In this document: piece by piece, positions 22,567 through 34,366 of the stretch
Position numbering within the stretch: position 1 is the stretch's first letter
Layout of the letters: every line of letters begins with the position of its first letter
NCBI GenBank assembly: GCA_039583875.1
Contig: CM077166.1
Coordinates: 93,032,094 to 93,096,093 of the forward strand
Length of the DNA stretch: 64,000 nucleotides
Source of the DNA: Platanthera guangdongensis
Lineage: Eukaryota > Streptophyta > Magnoliopsida > Asparagales > Orchidaceae
Direction of reading: 5' to 3'
Made by a program: the position numbers and the translations under genes
The notes under the pieces: model-generated
What the model was told of the DNA's origin: nothing
Seen by the model: the letters and a program-made list of their open reading frames with translations, nothing else
The model's database searches: none

Positions 22567-24559
22567 TGTTAGATCAGAAATACTCTAGAGGGGCGGTAAA
22601 TAGAGTATTCTTAAAAATTTCTTAACTACTATTACAGCTTTTGCTGTAAATCAAAAGTGCAGAAATTAATAACCTAGCAAACAATAAATCTAAATCACAA
22701 GCACAGCAAGAACAAAAGAAAAGGAGACAACCAGACGACACAAGAATTTTATAGTAGTTCTCAACCTGGGTACATCCACTCTTCTACAACCCTTGGTAGG
22801 AATCCACTCAAATTTTTGATCAGGTGCCTGACACCAATGAGCTTTTGATCAGGTGCTCAAAAACCAACCCAAGTCTTTTGATCAGGAGACTTGCAACCAA
22901 GGAATCACTTTTGAAGGGAGATGACAACCCTTTACAGAGGTGGGGTTGAGAGAGTGATGGAAGTCTTCTTTTCTCAATCACAATGAGAAGACTATGTGGA
23001 TTCAATGATGTTGTCAAAGCTGCCCCTGAGATGAAAAAGGGGTACAGGAGAACTGGAGCTTTGCACAGGGTGATATGCCTTCAAATGAGAGACTTGATCC
23101 AGGAGCTTTAGACTGATAGTGTTTGAATGTCTTTAGCAAGGTCCTGGAGAAGAAGAACAGGAAGACTCTTGATTTTAAAAATGTGTTCTTGTTGCCTCTT
23201 CTTCAAATTACTGTATGCTTCTTAGTCAGTAGTATTCTGTGTGAAGCTTTCTCTCTGTCTCTCTTGATTAATTCTGTGTATATCTGTGTGTCTGTATTCG
23301 TTATTCTCTTCTTCTGTATCTTTCAAACATTTGAATTTCTCTGCAATTAGTGTTGATCGCCTTGAGAATAACCGGCATTGATTTATTTCCCCAACTGTCC
23401 CATGGAAAAATGGTAAGCAATAATCCTTGGAGAAGACCATAATTAATGCTCCTTCTAACAGATACATTCAGAGAATGTTAGAGCATTAAATACCCAGGAA
23501 TTATAGCATTAGAGTGGCGATAGAAGGCCGAAAATAACTAAGTCTAGAATCGTCGAGCAGATAGCAGAATTCGACGAACTGAGTTCACAGTTCGTCGAGC
23601 TGAGACATTGTATTCGTCGACCAGACATATTCTGTTCGTCGACCAGACATATTCTGTTCGTCGAGCTGAGTTCAATGATCGTCGAGCTGAAAACTGAACT
23701 GCTGTCTCTTTTGATCTTTGCCTATTCGTCGAGCTGGTAAATATGTTCGTCAACTAGAGTTCAGCAATTACTCTGGAGTAGTCAAATATCCTGCGTCAAC
23801 ATAATTGCTCCTGTGTGTTGACACAAATCTTCTATGTTGTGTCGACATAGCCTTTCCACAATGTCGACTGATGATCTTGGTGTCGACCCAAGTTCTTCTA
23901 GTGTCGACATAAGTCTTCTGGTTCCAGAATTTGTTGGACAGAGAACAGGTTTCGTCGACCTGAGACTAGAGAACATAGTCTCGACAGAATGCTGTGATAG
24001 TCCAAAGATTCGTCGACAGAAGAATGGTGTTCATCGAGCTAAGTCTGGAGAACCTTGAATTCGTCGGGCTGAGAATGATTCTGGACTTAGAAACTATTTG
24101 ATGAACCTCTGGCAATAGAGTTGAAGTGGAGGTACAGGAATCGTCGAGCAAAGAATGAAGTTCGTCGACCTGAGAACTAGGTTCGTCGGCCTGAGTCTAG
24201 AGAACGGTCTGGACATAGAATTCTGAAGGTGGAATCCAAGGATCGTCGATCTGGACTGAAGTTCATCGAGCTCAGCTCAAAGAACATTTCTCTAAAATCG
24301 TCGAGCTGAGAACGACTATCGTCGACCTGAGGTCGATGAACGTCGAACTCATTTTACTTAGTCTCTTTTGAAATCTCTGAATCTTGAGGAAAACTTTATG
24401 TATTGATTCTCTGGCAGTCTGATGTTGGCTTGTCCATGTGATGTTTACTCTTAGGACTTGGCCTAGACTCTAGGACACAACTTTGACCCTGGATATACAA
24501 GTTGGGTCACATCATCCTAAGTTAGTGAACCTAGACCAAATCAAACTAGGGATCCAACA
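22567..24559 (-). repeat. 5' LTR of copia A
   Basis: On the minus strand the LTR starts TGTTGGATCC and ends CTAACA, giving TG...CA ends and a length of 1993 bp. From about 23550 to 24345 it holds many GTTCGTCGA and TCGACGA motifs, often as half-sites facing each other. Two blocks (CTTTTGATCAGGTGCTCAAA and relatives, about 22815-22900) recur almost word for word in the LTR of element B. Confidence 0.85.
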
Positions 24560-25196
24560 CTACCCTATCCTAAAATCCTAAGCCAGCACCATAATCTTAA
24601 AGTTAACACAAAAGAAATAAATTAAACTTGGGCTGAGAACGTGCTTAAGTGCGCGCTCATGCGTTGTAGGTGCATAATGCTGTCATGATAAAATAAAAAC
24701 TGAAAATGAAAATACTCTTATGGTATGCAAGTGCATGTTCAAAGGTAACTCACGAAATTTTCGCCCACCAGACTTATACTAAACAATATATCCATGATTT
24801 GCAATAAAATAGAAAAAATGAAAGCTGAGGGAAGAAGTTATCCCATGCTCAGCAAATGATCATACCAGAAGATTGGCATTAAACTTCAGCAATAACACCA
24901 CGGCCCAAACAAATTCAACCTGCAAAATAAAATATCTCCAACCACAAAAAGCTATACACAATTAAGCACAACAACTAAATTGCACCAATGTAAAGCAAGA
25001 AGCAACATTGGGTCGTCTCCCATAAGCCCTTTTCTTTAGCATTCTTAAGGTGGACCAAATACCTGTATTAACAGTTATATAGATAATGTTCAAAAGCAAG
25101 AGTTCAGAATGCATGAAAAAGTCCAAAGTTACACACAACATGAAGATAAATAAAACAAGAAATGGAAAGAAAGGGGCCCCGAAGATCCTTCACTCT
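24560..25196 (-). other. Noncoding 3' tail of element H
   Basis: No conserved ORF. On the minus strand it contains CTTATGGGAGACGACCCAAT (25004-25023), a phrase common upstream of the 3' LTR in plant Tat/Athila-like elements, followed by AT-rich sequence up to the copia A LTR at 24559. The polypurine tract and 3' LTR are not in the window. Confidence 0.5.
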
Positions 25197-25758
25197 TTAG
25201 CTGAACGCTGACTTGTGATACATACCCCCAGTCACGCGAGATGAGGGCGAGGTGAAGGCTTTAGGGCCCAGGGAAGATGAGTCTCCCCTACCCCTAGCGT
25301 CATCCTTCTCGCGTCGGTGGGCAAAATCTGATGCCTTGCGTATAAGAAGTTTTTTTCTTTTCAAATTAATAGATGGGGATCGCCAGGGTGGTATATCTAC
25401 CACAACCAAATCAGCAACATGCCTATCTTTCTCATCGGGGGGCATCCTTTCCTCACCCACGGCGGTTGAAAGATTAGCCCAAGTCACTTGTATAACAGTT
25501 TTACAACATTCATTAAGCTTAATCAAAGTTTTTAAATCTGTTTCCTGCACGCTCCCAATAGCAGTGCACAGCCCCCGTTCCTTTTCCTCAGCAACTTGTT
25601 TCACGTCAAACAATTCCTCCTTTGCTTCTCCGTTAGAAATCATCAGCACGTCTTTTACTTGCACAGCCCGGTCTTGTTTATTGAGCACAACATATATCTC
25701 ATCAGATCTAGATAAATCATCAGATAATAAAACATGTAATTCGAGCAGTCTTTTAGAT
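25197..25758 (-). pseudogene. Element H: C-terminal extension after the protease
   Basis: Same frame as the protease, separated by one stop (TAA, minus strand, about 25756-25758). About 185 residues run from SKRLLELHVLLSDDLSRSDE to a stop at 25197-25199 (KSAFS). The sequence is Lys/Asp/Glu-rich with INLKRKKLLIRKASDF near its end. I recognise no domain and see no RT motif. It may be the end of a gag-pro polyprotein peculiar to this family. The lack of an ATG at the ORF start supports reading it as a continuation. Confidence 0.55.
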
Positions 25759-26186
25759 TAACTCGGGATTAGAGTGGGAAGTGACGTCGATAGCGGCAAA
25801 TCGACCTTGGAAGACAAGGTGATGCCGCATGTCTTAAAGCACAACGTCGCTTCACTGGCTTTTAGGAATGGAACCCCAATAATAGGATTAGAATTATTTC
25901 CTATGGGTCCCAACACCTGGAAGTCGGTAACAATCACAGCCCCGTTAAATTTTACCTCCACCTCTTTAATCCCCACATCAATTTTAATTGCCGACCCATC
26001 AGCTAGCACAAGCGATTTTTGGATATTAGTATCGACATTTAAATTAAGCTCCTCAACATCTTGCAGAGCAAGAATGTTGCACGACAAACCTGAATCGCAA
26101 AGGGCTACCGTCTCAATTTCATTAATCTCACACTTGACAGCCACTTCATTAATATTGCACTCCTCTGCCTCCCCAGCACTCTTCTC
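25759..26186 (-). pseudogene. Element H aspartic protease
   Basis: Shows a retropepsin-like layout: an active-site region ALCDSGLSCNILALQDVEEL (D-S-G-L, where the related Athila enzyme has DLGASINLMP), then LVLADGSAIKIDVGIKEVEVKF, and a second block VTDFQVLGPIGNNSNPIIGVPFLKASEA. The spacing and the ILG/IIG-PFL motif fit Ty3/gypsy proteases. A stop (about 26187-26189) separates it from the gag C-terminus. Confidence 0.65.
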
Positions 26187-27581
26187 TTACTCATGGGGAT
26201 TCTTTTCCGTGTCCCTTGGGAGCATGCAGTGACTACGCCCGGAGAACACATGAGCAAGTTGCCCCAACTGTGTCTCTAAGTTCCTCATAGAAGTGGTTTG
26301 AGTGGCCATGTTAGATTGGGCCATCTCAACAAACTTTTCCATCATTTCTTCTATAGCACTCCTGCGTGCCCCTTGCACGCTCTGATTATAACCCGGCTGT
26401 GGCAGTCGCGGTTGGCTATTGGAGGCTTGAGAATCAAATTGATGCTAGCCTCCCTGCTATCTTTGACCTGGGGCATTTTGGTTCCACGAGAAATTCGGAT
26501 GATTTCTCGCGTTTGGGTTATACGTATTATTATAGGATGCAGTGCGGTTTTGACTGTTTATAAAATTTACACCTTCTTCAAAGGTTATACCCGCCGGTTC
26601 TGCAAATGAATCTCCAGCTGGGCATTCAAAAGCGTGGTGGCCTGGATTTCCAAATCCCTGGCATGATATGCCCCAATCGGAGCCGGTGGAGTAGTCGATC
26701 TAGTCAGCATCCTTCTTCCATCCATCATGGGGTGGCTTGCTTCGGCTTGCTGCATCACCGCATTCTCATAAAACAGATTTTTCGCCCCCTAAGGGTATTT
26801 CTTCCCGCAGTCCAGTATGTGCTATTAGAGGTCGTGTCTCGAAGAAGCCGCAAAGCCTCTTCAGGAGAAAGGTTCATAATTGTGCCGCTGACTGCTGCGT
26901 CGATCATAGCCCGGTAGTTAGGCTCGACACCAAAATAGAATATTTGTCAAGATTCCACGACTCGCAACAATGTTGGGGTCAACGACGCTGCAGGTCAGCA
27001 AAACGCTCCCATGCCTCAGACAACGTCTCTTAGTCCAGCTGCCGGAACGTAGCAATTTCCCTTCTGGCATTCATAATTTTGTCCAATGGGTGGAACTTGG
27101 CCAAAAACTTGGAGGACAGAGCCTCCCATGTGGTAGCGGTCCCAGGGGCAATTGTGTGAAGCCGAGTCTTAGCCTTGTCCCTCAGCGAAAATGGGAATAG
27201 CTTCAGCTTAACTACCTCATCAAAAATTTCAACATATCGGAAGGTGCCGCAAATCTCTGAGAACTTCTCGAGATGGAGCTGCGGGTCCTCATTCGGCAAA
27301 CCAGAATACTGCATATTATTTCTGATCATATTCAGAATCACGGGCTTTATCTCAAAATGGTTGTTGGCAATGGCTGGTCTGAAGCCTGGATAAACACTTC
27401 CAGCAGTCGGGGTAGTGAATTCATGCATCGTCCTAACGCGCGGTTGGACCACCTCCTGACCCTCAACAACTCTATCACCTTGGCCATTTCCTACTTGTCC
27501 CAAGTCTTCCATTCCAACTTCTGCAACAGCGGTACACACATGAGCTCTCCTCGCTCCTGCGGTCTCAAGATCAACTCCCAA
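26187..27581 (-). pseudogene. Element H gag, broken
   Basis: The N-terminal half is open from about 27580 to 27030 and shows Tat/Athila gag features: FRPAIANNHFEIKPVILNMI, DPQLHLEKFSEICGTF, LFPFSLRDKAKTRL and TTWEALSSKFLAKFHP. After a stop at 27030 the frame is damaged until 26378. There a short segment, MRNLETQLGQLAHVFSGR, matches the heptad region that precedes the protease in Athila gag (compare 8480-8520). Similar to the Athila gag at 7221 in order and motifs but clearly a different family. Confidence 0.75.
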
Positions 27582-27692
27582 ACTTTCACCCTATTACAAG
27601 TGTTAGGATCTGTCATACAACAAGAAAAATCTATCAAAGCGTCAAACACTTGCAAATTTTTCCAAAAGAAAAATGCACACAACAGTTGCACT

Positions 27693-27709
27693 CCCCGACA
27701 ATTGCGCCA
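27693..27709 (-). other. Degenerate tRNA-Asp primer-binding site, element H
   Basis: The minus strand reads TGGCGCAATTGTCGGGG, three mismatches from the tRNA-Asp complement. It lies 6 bp from the LTR end, with the same AGTTTT gap as in Athila and D. Confidence 0.7.
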
Positions 27710-27715
27710 AAAACT

Positions 27716-29365
27716 TGATGCGCTCTCGGAAAGTATGCTAATTGCTGTCATGTAATAAAAGTAAGGAGTTTAATCCATGGATATCGATCTCTCAAGGAGT
27801 GCAAGTAGGGAGTGTGGTTTTGTTATTGGAAAAGTGATTGCAAGTGTTAACGTGGCAAAGGGGGTTTAGTTTTGGTTTCCTAAGCTTAATGCTAATAGAA
27901 CTAATGTGGGTCACCGTCAGCGCGTCGCTTGGGTGGCTTACTACATAGAGTAGTATGGATGATGGACAAAACAACGATTGTCACAATCACCTCATCGAAA
28001 TTGACGCTCCTAGCAAGCGCTAGAACAGCTCGATCATAACAAGCACAGGAAAAACAGAAGCTTAACAACACAAGCAATGATTAAGACATAACATCATATC
28101 GACATGCTGAAAGCTTAAGCAAAACATTATTCTCAAGCAACAATCCCACTATCACAAGTTCAGAATGAAGTAACCACAAGAAGAGGTGGAGAAATACAAC
28201 CGAGCGCACGAAGGCTTTCCGATATTCACGTCCGAATTCAAGGGTTGTCAATCCTTGTACGAGCTCGGTCTTCGGATGTCATCCGGGATCCAAAAGGGCT
28301 ATCACCTCCTCCATATAACCCATCTTCTTCGTGTTTCATCGATGGGCTAGTTCTGACCAAAGAACTCCGCAAGTGCAGCAACAATGAGCTCGGATGGTAG
28401 CTTGGAGGTCGGGAAGATGAAGTTGGCCTGAGATGCAACTATTGCAAGTTTTTTGAGGAGAAATAGGGGTCGGATAAACTCTCCAAGGAGGAGAGAGAAA
28501 ATGGCAGGTGGAGGCGAGTTTTCCCACTCAGAGGAGCGGACATGGCGGGGGAAGCTGAGCTGGATCCTTAGAAAGAGGAAATCTGCAACTTAAATAGAAA
28601 ACTCAGAAAAAATGGTCACGCACTATTTGGCGCACGACCATGCGCAAACCGTGCGATATTAACTTTTAGAATAGTCCCGATGAAGGAGATGTGTTGACCC
28701 GTGCATTTTCCTTCGTGCACGGGCAGTTCCGTCCGTTCATGAAGGACATCACACAGGTAGCGATAAAGAGTTGGAAAACAGGGACATATAGAAAAACCAT
28801 GCATTTTATTCGCACGGGCGCTACCGCTCGTGCGTGTACAAAGCACACGATTAACCGCAAAAGGCAAAAATAAGAAAGCTATAGGAAAACCGTGCGTTTC
28901 CTTCACGAACGGTTTCGAAGAAACTGTATGTCAACCGTGCGTGAGGATCGTCGAACTCAGCTCGACGAAATTCGTCGAGCTTGGCTCGACGTTCTTCCAG
29001 CTAACTAAAACGCACGATCCAACGCAAACCGTGCGTGAAAGAAACGCACGACCGTGCGTTTTCCTTAACACAAATTTCTTGCCTTTGGGAAAAACGCACC
29101 ACCTGCACAACAAAACCAAAATTGGAGCACAAGCTCCCAACAACAAATACTACAAAGAAAACAATAGGAAAAAGCCACGGGGAGCACCATGTGTATACCC
29201 CCAACAACAGAATGTGCAATTGCACACCCTCAGGCCAAAACAGTGCATAAAATGGTCCATGACTGAACGATGCAAATATAACCGATATCCGATTGAAATG
29301 TAGTGCACGATAGAGAAAACCAGCCAAGATTAGTCCGAAAAACCCTATAAATATCGCACTCATCA
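27716..29365 (-). repeat. 5' LTR of element H
   Basis: A 1650-bp LTR, minus strand TGATGAGTGCG ... GCGCATCA. Its first 400 bp align with the LTR of D (35863 and 53525): both have GTTTTTCGGACT, GGTGTGCAATTGC, CATGGTGCTCC and GCTTGTGCTC in the same order. About 28610-29090 is dense in GCACGG/CCGTGC half-sites and includes GTCGAACTCAGCTCGACGA at about 28950. Confidence 0.75.
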
Positions 29366-29939
29366 ACCTCCACTGTGTAACCAACACATCTCCTCTCGGC
29401 CGTCCCTAGCGGACCCCAGGGCACTCCATCACCCTACAGGTCAGCACTTCGTTTGCAAAAATACAAGTACATTTAAAGTAGTAAAATAGGTTTTGATATC
29501 TCATATAGCAAACACGTTTCTACGTTGAGCATATAATAAAAAGGGTCCTACAATGCAGCATGTATGCAAACCTGGGCTTCACCCAAGGCACCCTAAAGCA
29601 TATGCTTCTAACACATCATCAATCGGGTACATCCAATTTCCCCATTGGCATTCAAGCCGCACTCACAAGGGTACTTCCAATTTCCCCCAAACAGCATTCT
29701 AGCCTCACACAGAATGCTCACTTAGGCCCCACCCGCTCATGGGTCTCAAACCTCGGGCTTGTATACGAGCTCTGGCTTCTCACGCTAGGATTCCACCACA
29801 CAAACAAACTGATTCTAAGAACCGCTCGTGGGCTTCATCTCCCGGGCTTGTCCTAAGCTTGGCGTTCTCGTCAGTTTCATAGAAGGGGACTTGTCTCGTC
29901 AGGACACTCTCCACACATGGCTTGCAACATCACAGAAAG
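29366..29939 (-). repeat. Probable distal part of element E's 3' LTR
   Basis: No conserved ORF. The sequence is unlike the LTRs of H and I on either side, and has the same pyrimidine-rich style as 31300-32150. Read as the left part of E's 3' LTR, cut by H at 29365 and by LTR I at about 29940. This link is an inference; a second E LTR for comparison is not in the window. Confidence 0.4.
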
Positions 29940-31265
29940 TATCTAGCGTATACCAAAATCACCTAGAGGGGGTGAATAGTTGAAGTTTGCGTCTTTTTGC
30001 GGTATTTAAATAATTGAAAATATCAAGCACACAAACGCAGATATTTTATAGTGGTTCCCCGAGTTGGGTACGTCCACTATCCCGCTTAGCTTATCTCCCA
30101 CGAAGGGCAGATTCGGCTACTTGACCAATCTCAGATTTTGTCAAATCTTACACCTTGGAGTCGCAACTCCTACACCTCGGAGACAAAGCTCCTACCACTC
30201 GGAGAACAAACTCTCCTACAACTCAACCCACAAACCGGATCTACACAATCGATCCACAAACAGATCTACTCTCTCGATCCATAAACTGATCTACAAAAAC
30301 TCGGAGAAAACTCTCACACACAATGTAAAAATAAAATTTACAACAACAACACACAACTACAAGTCATGATCCGACGTTCTTGGAAGGGTTGATCTTGAAT
30401 CTTAGAGATCTCAAAAAACTTGAAATTGTTGGATCTTGAAACTTGGATCTTGAATCTTCAATCGACTTGGACTGGAGTAGATAGAATCTTGAAGGAAGAA
30501 TCGATCCAGTCAATAATGTCGTAGAAGAAGATTATTGCTTGATGTCACGGCAGATCGGAAGCTTTTCGCGAAGGAAGTATCGAGCAGCCGGAGGAAATCC
30601 TTTTCGGGAAGATTTGGAAATTTTAAATTGTACTTTGGTTTTTTGGGATACTTGTTGATTTTGAAATAGCCTTATGTATATATAGGGAGATTCAAAATCA
30701 AACGGATATAAAAAAATATTTCCAAAATAGAAACCTAGAAGCGGACTATACATGGTCGTCTGTTTCAAACCAGGAAGAAAAATCGGAAAAAACGCCAATG
30801 AAAATTCTGCGAGAGTCGTCGAGCATCAAGTATGATACTCGCCAAATCGTCGAACGGATTTCGTCGAACAGAAGATCAATTCATTGAACGAGAGTTTGTC
30901 GAACAGAAGATAAATTCGTCGAATGGAGTTCGTCAAACAGAAAGAAGATTTGGTTTATATTGAATTATTCAACGAGTATTGCTTGGGATACTCGTCGAAT
31001 TTTCCTTGGATAAATCCTGGAAATCTGGAGAATTTTTCCTCAATAAATACGATGAATTTGGCCGGTATCGGGAAGCATACATGATGAATTTGGTGATTAT
31101 CAAGGGGATACTGGTCAAATTCGACGTGTATGACTCACCGTACTCGCCAATTTTACTTGGGTAAAATTCTTTGTTTCTGACTTCTTGTCTTTGGCCTTCC
31201 TTGATCCTTCTCCTGTACATGGCATAGAAGTACACCTCAATAGAGAGATTACATGTGAGTCAACA
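29940..31265 (-). repeat. Copia-type solo LTR I
   Basis: Near its left end it has CTAGAGGGGGTGAATAG and TTTTATAGTGGTTCCCCGAGTTGGGTAC, phrases shared in order with the LTRs of copias A (22590-22770) and B (51330-51580). On the minus strand it appears to begin TGTTGACTC (right end caaca at 31261-31265). Between 30825 and 30960 it carries several TCGTCGAA motifs. No internal region or coding sequence accompanies it, so it looks like a solo LTR. The left boundary is uncertain by about 20 bp and no target duplication is evident. Confidence 0.6.
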
Positions 31266-32899
31266 TGGTGGCCTACACAATGAGAGATTATATTGTGTAG
31301 TCCTATGTTTAATGACCGACTACAACCTGATATTGGTGTGTACTTGGAATTGTTAACCTACAAGTACAAAATTAAAAAGCAATATCAAATATAATCTCAA
31401 TTCATCTTAGCTTGACCGGACACTTCTTCAAATCAGTGTTATTGTGGATACAATACACAACAACCATGTGCTAGCCAGTCGACCATAGAGATAAACCATA
31501 CCTTAGCACATCACAATCCCATGCCTTTTCCACCATAATCCAACATTTGTACCGTACCATCCCTATGCCCCGCGTGTACTCTAATTTCCACCCAGTCTGG
31601 TTCTAGCCACACATACTCACACGAAAAAGTGGGGAAACATCTTCACAAATAACATCTTGACGCTAACGGAATTATACAAAATCCTTAAGGCTCATTATGC
31701 AACATCACTGAGCCGGACTAACGGTCGCGACTACGGCATCACCCACAATGCCTAATCCACTAACAGAGCGGATTTCTAATGCAATATCATGTCGGGGATG
31801 GACACAATTGACCTGATGTCTCCTCTCGAACCATGGCAACCCGAATCCCTCTTACTTGAGAGATCTAGTGCCTAGAATGGTTGAAAGAAAACAAGAAAAG
31901 AGTATATGTCATGCACACATCCAAAATCCGAGAGGAGAATTGTCGTTACCCCACAACTCCTCTTCCTATCCATGAAAACGTGCTTTGCACGGATGAAAAC
32001 GAGCACCTCCATGTCCTCTCCACGGATATGGTCTCGAAATAACGATCGCAATTCTGAAGCTTCGTCAATGGCGGAAGAAAGATCTCTTATTCCTCCCCTA
32101 ACTCTCTCTCTCTCTCAATCCCTAAGTCTACTCCAAAATGAGGAGAAATGAGGAAGAAATCCCGCTCAGCCCTTCTTAAGCCCTTTGGGCGAAAAATACT
32201 GGTCCATTAGATCAGATTTGATTTGAAATCAGACGACTAGGAAGGCAATTGACGGAACTGCCCTTCGAATCAATGATTTCCGTTCGTCGACCTATTCGTT
32301 CGACGATTCGTCGAACCAACCGGACATGGAGTTTGACATTCATCGAAAGAATACAACACCATAAACCTCCTAAAACCCTTTCGGAGTTCGTCGAACGACC
32401 CGTTCGGCGTTCGTCGAACGACCCGTTCGGCGTTCGTCGAACGACCCGTTCGGCGTTCTCGAACGACCCGTTCGGCGTTCGTCGAACGACACGTTCGGCG
32501 TTCGTCGAACGACCCGTTCGGCATTCGTCGAACGACCCGTTCGGCGTTCGTCGAACCACCCGTTCGGCGTTCGTCGAACCACCCGTTCGGCGTTCGTCGA
32601 ACCACCCGTTCGGCGTTCGTCGAACCACCCGTTCGGCGTTCGTCGAACCACCCGTTCGGCGTTCGTCGAACCACCCGTTCGGCGTTCGTCGAACCACCCG
32701 TTCGGCGTTCGTCGAACCACCCATTCGACGTTCGTCGAACAATCCGCATCGGCTCACATGAACTGTGTCTAAAGCATAACCGTACAAAAAAAATGTTGCA
32801 ACCCCAAAATTTTGGGTTGTAACATCCAAACCTACTCCCCTATGTTCTTCCCCGCATGTCGCTTCCAGAGAATCGAGGTCTGGAAAACGGGATGTTACA
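31266..32899 (-). repeat. Proximal part of element E's 3' LTR
   Basis: The right end is sharp: on the minus strand it starts TGTAACATCCCG directly after a polypurine tract. It contains a 23-bp tandem satellite (32386-32740) and a small inverted repeat CTACACAAT/ATTGTGTAG at 31273-31300. The left limit against LTR I is inferred. Confidence 0.65.
32386..32740. repeat. 23-bp satellite with GTTCGTCGAAC core
   Basis: Sixteen units of 23 bp, each with the inverted repeat GTTCG-T-CGAAC followed by a 12-bp segment (GACCCGTTCGGC, changing to CACCCGTTCGGC from about 32560). One core (about 32453) lacks a G. The array opens reading frames of over 100 residues in several frames; these are by-products of the 23-bp period and do not look like genes. 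Confidence 0.95.
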
Positions 32900-32913
32900 G
32901 CTCCTCCGCCCTT
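32900..32913 (-). other. Polypurine tract of element E
   Basis: The minus strand reads AAGGGCGGAGGAGC directly before the TGTAACATCC of the 3' LTR. Confidence 0.75.
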
Positions 32914-32946
32914 AGAAGAATTTCATCCTTGAATTTATGCATGCAC

Positions 32947-34366
32947 TCAAGCAAAACATACCTGAAGTAAATAGCTCTAGGAATTCCTCCCGCATTAACT
33001 TTTCACGCTCCCAAGAGAACTCATCTTGCCCGCAGTTGTCCCTGTGCACCATCACGAGCTTAACCTTTTTGTTTCGCAACTATCTAACCTCTGAATCCTC
33101 TATGCCAACTAGACGGACCTTCGTCCACAAGTCCTCTTCTACTGGCACTATCGTCGATTTGATCACAACACTAGCCTCCACCATGGCTTTCTGAAAGACG
33201 GAGACATGGAAAACATTGTGTAATCCACTAAGCTCCGCAGATACCGCTAACCGGTAAGCTGCTTCTCCAATACGTTCTATAATCTCGAACGGTCCCAAAA
33301 ACATCGTACTCAGCTTCCTGAGTCAGCGAATCCGTGAAACGCCTTGGAGCTTCTTAATCTTGAGATAAACCCAGTCGCCTACCGTGAACTACACATTCCT
33401 ATGACGAGCATTAAAATACTTTACTTGCCGGTCCTGGGCAACCTTCATTCGTTCCTGGATGGTCTGCACCAATTCGCAAGCAATGGCCACCACTTTTTTT
33501 CCCAAAGGATTGGTGTCTCCCGCCTCTGCCCAAGTCATCGGTGTTCGACACCGCCTTCCATACTGAGCTTCGTATGGTGCCATATTTATGCTTGCCTGGT
33601 AACTGTTGTTATAGGAAAACTCTACCATGAAGAGGTGATCTTCCAACTTCTTCCCAAAATCAAGAGTACACATTCTCAGCATATCCTCCATTATACGATT
33701 CGTTCTTTATGTTTGTCCATTGGTTTGAGGATGGAACACTGTACTGAACTTGAGCTTCATACCCAGACCCTTCAGAACCAACCTCCAGTCTTTGGTAATG
33801 AAACGTCCATCGCGATCACTAAATATACTCTTAGGAATCTCATGTAGTCGCATAATGTTATGAACATACAACTCTACCAGCTTCTTCACGCTGTCCTCTT
33901 TCCCATTTGGGATGAAATAGGCCACTTTGGTCAAGCGATCCACGATTACCCAAATCGCGTCGTTACCCTGCTGCGATCGAGGTAAGCCATGCATAAAGTT
34001 CATAGAGATGTCATCAAATTTCCACTCGGGAATAGGAAGAGGCTTTAGGAACCCGCCCAGCTTCTGACACTCAGCCTTCACTAAGGAACAAGTTTGGCAC
34101 TGACTCACGTACAAAGCTACGTCTTGCTTCAGACCAGGCCACCAAAAGGATTTCTTCATATCCAAGTACATCTTTGTACTGCCCGGGTGAATGGATTACT
34201 TTATAAAATGAGACTCAAACATCAACTCCTCATAGAACTTGTCAAACAGCGGTACACATATCCTTCCGTCCTTCCTCAGGATCCCATCAATCATCTCCCA
34301 GGAATTACCGTCGCCCTTTTGAGCTTCCACCACAAGTGGTTGAATCCCTTCATCCAAACTAGTCGC
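32947..34366 (-). pseudogene. Element E integrase with chromodomain-like C-terminus, broken
   Basis: The zinc-binding N-terminus is visible (HPGSTKMYLDMKKSFWWPGLK, then CQTCSLVKAECQ). In the core, the first catalytic Asp is replaced by Asn (SMNFMHGLP, codon 33998-34000), the second is kept (FSDRDGRF), and the Glu position is a stop (33707-33709, QT-stop-RTNR). The C-terminal domain (FLGPFEIIERIGEAAYRLAV) and a chromodomain-like tail (LRNKKVKLVMVHRDNCGQDEFSWERE) follow. The frame ends at 32947-32949. Chromodomains are thought to steer integration to heterochromatin. Two of three active-site residues are lost, so it is inactive. Confidence 0.8.

Larger units (their letters stand above)
17767..24559 (-). 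mobile_element. Sirevirus-like Ty1/copia element A (5' part)
   Basis: Minus-strand copia with, from right to left, LTR (22567-24559), initiator-Met PBS, a long gag with zinc knuckle and coiled-coil region, protease, integrase and RT. RT is cut at 17766 by the Athila array; RNase H and the 3' LTR must lie beyond the left edge. The long gag and the SGCSKHM protease motif resemble Sirevirus/SIRE elements. Right flank ctacc (24560-24564) is the expected target duplication, with its partner unseen. A relative of B (38676-53009) by LTR and protein similarity. Confidence 0.85.
24560..29365 (-). mobile_element. Gag-pro-only Ty3/gypsy-like element H
   Basis: Minus-strand element with LTR (27716-29365), a degenerate tRNA-Asp PBS, a Tat/Athila-type gag, an aspartic protease and a C-terminal extension. 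About 640 bp of noncoding sequence then runs up to the copia A insertion. No RT, RNase H or integrase is present between protease and the noncoding tail, so it appears to be a non-autonomous gag-bearing element (TR-GAG or LARD type). Its LTR is related to that of D. The right flank acctc (29366-29370) would be the target duplication; the left end is beyond the window. Confidence 0.7.

Noticed and set aside
31273..31300. MITE or hairpin CTACACAAT/ATTGTGTAG
   Set aside because: Only 9-bp arms with a 10-bp loop, no target duplication; too short to support a transposon call.
32386..32740. CRISPR-like regular repeats
   Set aside because: Units are contiguous without unique spacers, and the setting is a plant LTR.
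32212..32829. Long overlapping ORFs on both strands with 23-residue repeats
   Set aside because: They follow from the 23-bp satellite, whose period is not a multiple of three and has no stop in several frames. No domain, no start context.
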